A stretch of 64,000 nucleotides of DNA from Corynebacterium kalidii (lineage in GTDB: Bacteria; Actinomycetota; Actinomycetes; Mycobacteriales; Mycobacteriaceae). The notes beneath the pieces are model-generated. The model saw nothing but the letters and a program-made list of their open reading frames with translations. It was not told where the DNA came from and ran no database searches. The stretch lies in assembly GCF_022869005.1 (NCBI RefSeq), contig NZ_JALIEA010000017.1:496001-560000 (forward strand). The letters are read 5' to 3'. The first letter of the stretch is position 1. The number at the start of each line of letters is the position of its first letter. Shown here in pieces: positions 62,606-64,000 of the stretch. Both the position numbers and the translations under genes were made by a program.

Positions 62606-63421
62606 TCAGCGGGGGTCGGCCGCCGCATCGACATGCAGGACGGTGCGACGGAACCCCGACACCCCGGCGGCGGGCCACTGCTCCGGATCCTCTCCGGAGA
62701 CCACTTCGGCGGCGGCCTCCCGCTTGGCCTCACCGGTGACCAACAGCCACACCTCCGCGGCCCGGTGGACCGCCTCGCGGGTCAGCGACACCCGCTCCGC
62801 CGGTGGCTTGGGGCAGTCACGCACCGCCACCACGGACGTCCCGGGGGCCGCGGCGAGTTCCGCGGTGTGCGGGAACAGGGAGTTGACGTGCCCCTCCGGC
62901 CCCATGCCCAGCAGGTGCAGGTCGAAACCGTCGGGGGCGAAGACCGCGAGGGTGGCGGCGTACCCGGCCGCGGCGGCGTCGAGCGCCGGACCGTCGGCCG
63001 GTCCGTCGTCACCGGGGACGGCGACCCGGTGGACGTTCGCCGCGGGGATCTCCACGTGGGAGAGCAGCTCGGTGTCCGCCAGTTCGTCGTTGCGTGCGGT
63101 GGGCCCGGTCGTCCCGGCGGGCACGAACCGCTCATCGCCGAAGAAGACGTGGACCTTCGCCCAGTCGACCGCGGTGACGGGGAAGGAGTCCGCCGAGACG
63201 CGGGCAGCGTGGTCGAGTGCGGCGAGCTCGCGGAGGACCGCGCCACCGGCGCCGCCGCCGGTCAGGACGATCCGGGCGTAGCCGTCGTCGCCGACCCCGC
63301 CGTCGCGCTGCACGCCGGCCACGAGCTCGACGATCTCGCGGGCGACCCCCTGTGCCAGGGAGTCGGGGGTGTCCCACCCGCTGACGTGCAGGTTCCTCGG
63401 GTCATTCGTCGGATCGTTCAT
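62606..63421 (-). CDS. pgl: 6-Phosphogluconolactonase
   Basis: Second step of the oxidative pentose phosphate pathway, 271 residues (DevB/Pgl type). Seen: ARIVLTGGGAGGAVLREL, VHVFFGDERFVPAG, LLGMGPEGHVNSLFPHT (active-site His region) and RVSLTREAVHRAAEVWLLV. The ATG at 63421 overlaps the opcA stop as ATGA, so pgl is coupled to opcA; longer readings of the frame are shadow. Confidence 0.96.
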   Translation of the reverse strand: MNDPTNDPRNLHVSGWDTPDSLAQGVAREIVELVAGVQRDGGVGDDGYARIVLTGGGAGGAVLRELAALDHAARVSADSFPVTAVDWAKVHVFFGDERFVPAGTTGPTARNDELADTELLSHVEIPAANVHRVAVPGDDGPADGPALDAAAAGYAATLAVFAPDGFDLHLLGMGPEGHVNSLFPHTAELAAAPGTSVVAVRDCPKPPAERVSLTREAVHRAAEVWLLVTGEAKREAAAEVVSGEDPEQWPAAGVSGFRRTVLHVDAAADPR

Positions 63422-64000
63422 CGGGTGCTCTCCTGGGCGGAAAAGGGGATCGAGGCGCTCATGCCGTCGCGCGGGGTCCGGACCCGCGGGAGGCCGTGCA
63501 GCGCCTGGCCGAACGCGCGGTCCGGTTCCAGGTGCCGCAGTTCCTCGGCGAGGCAGTCGCCGACCTGACGACGCGACAGGTTCACCACGGTGTCGGTGCC
63601 GACACCGGTGCTCACCCGCACGGAACGGTGGTTCAGCACGGTGAGCTCCACGGTGCCACCGCTGCAGTTGATCACCGTGCGCTGGATCGGGAACATCGGC
63701 TCGTCCTCGTCGTCGAGCGGCACCGCCGGGGACCCGTCGGCGCAGCGGGTGACCGGGACGTTCAACCTGTCGGCCAGCCAGCCGGCGGCGATGTCGACGG
63801 CCGGGTCGTCGGCGGGGCCGGAGACCTCCACCGACTGCACCGTGTCGCCGGCACGCTGGTCCAGGGCGCTGGACAGCAGCCCACGCCACGGGGTGATCCG
63901 GCTCCACACCAGGTCCGAGTCACCCAGCGAGTAGCCGATGCGGCGACGGAAGATCGCCTCGGCACCGCGTCCGGCCGCCGCGTCGGCGAAGCTGTCGGTG
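63418..64000 (-). CDS. opcA: Glucose-6-phosphate dehydrogenase assembly protein OpcA, partial
   Basis: Actinobacterial OpcA, which activates or assembles G6PDH. Only the C-terminal 193 or so residues are in the window and the frame runs off the right edge. The conserved central segment reads GDSDLVWSRITPWRGLLSSA, followed by DIAAGWLADRLNVPV and VNLSRRQVGDCLAEELRHL. It lies before pgl as in the tkt-tal-zwf-opcA-pgl cluster, so zwf is expected just outside. Confidence 0.95.
   Translation of the reverse strand, partial: TDSFADAAAGRGAEAIFRRRIGYSLGDSDLVWSRITPWRGLLSSALDQRAGDTVQSVEVSGPADDPAVDIAAGWLADRLNVPVTRCADGSPAVPLDDEDEPMFPIQRTVINCSGGTVELTVLNHRSVRVSTGVGTDTVVNLSRRQVGDCLAEELRHLEPDRAFGQALHGLPRVRTPRDGMSASIPFSAQESTR

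Overview
The window is a stretch of core chromosome from a high-GC actinobacterium, most likely a Corynebacterium. The gene orders point there: gap-pgk-tpiA-ppc-secG facing pgl-opcA, rapZ-yvcK-whiA after uvrC, the aroE..aroC-aroK-aroB-aroQ-pepQ-efp-nusB cluster, and pyrR-pyrB-pyrC-carA-carB-pyrF followed by mihF-gmk-rpoZ-coaBC-metK-priA. So do an actinobacterial integration host factor (mihF), the G6PDH assembly protein OpcA, a type 2 OMP decarboxylase and a McbR-like operator before metK. The species cannot be fixed from this sequence. I saw no rRNA, tRNA, insertion sequence, prophage or CRISPR array.

Layout. 1-847: 3' end of hisS. 955-6220: choline uptake and oxidation to glycine betaine (betT-betB-betA). 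6236-9078, minus strand: a secreted calcineurin-like phosphoesterase and a membrane-anchored zinc peptidase. 9079-9936: small accessory island with a 43-residue ORF under its own promoter and a small membrane protein. 10129-17773: aspS, an APH-fold kinase-like gene, rarA, alaS, ruvX. 17865-26329: mltG, shikimate pathway genes, an orphan prepilin peptidase, pepQ-like, efp, nusB. 26330-34778: de novo pyrimidine operon behind a PyrR-type RNA element. 35093-47173: mihF, gmk, rpoZ, coaBC, metK, priA, a DUF559/AbiEi-like nuclease gene, def, fmt, rsmB, rpe, ribD. 47174-47837: a lower-GC non-coding stretch with a gene remnant that splits the riboflavin genes. 47852-50270: ribE-ribBA-ribH. 50352-56097: PH-domain membrane protein, uvrC, rapZ, yvcK, whiA. 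56174-62503: lower glycolysis, PEP carboxylase, secG. 62606-64000, minus strand: pgl and opcA (5' end outside).

Functionally this is a compact block for translation, aromatic, pyrimidine, riboflavin and central carbon metabolism. Many genes overlap by 1-4 bp (ATGA, GTGA, TGATG). Two features of expression recur. First, many starts have no Shine-Dalgarno but a TANNNT -10 box ending 6-8 nt upstream, which predicts leaderless mRNAs; several of these -10 boxes begin with the upstream gene's stop codon. Second, short tandem repeats (8, 9 or 13 bp) sit in leaders before betA, aroE, metK and pgk, and 9-bp repeats coding Thr-Asp-rich tripeptides occur inside carA, fmt, uvrC and yvcK.

No unmistakable new multi-gene system is present. 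The best unexplained items are the 43-residue ORF with its palindromic leader, the 10-bp inverted repeat around the pyr promoter, the stop-codon/-10 overlaps, the repeat-coded Thr-Asp patches, the ribD-ribE remnant and the structured mihF leader.
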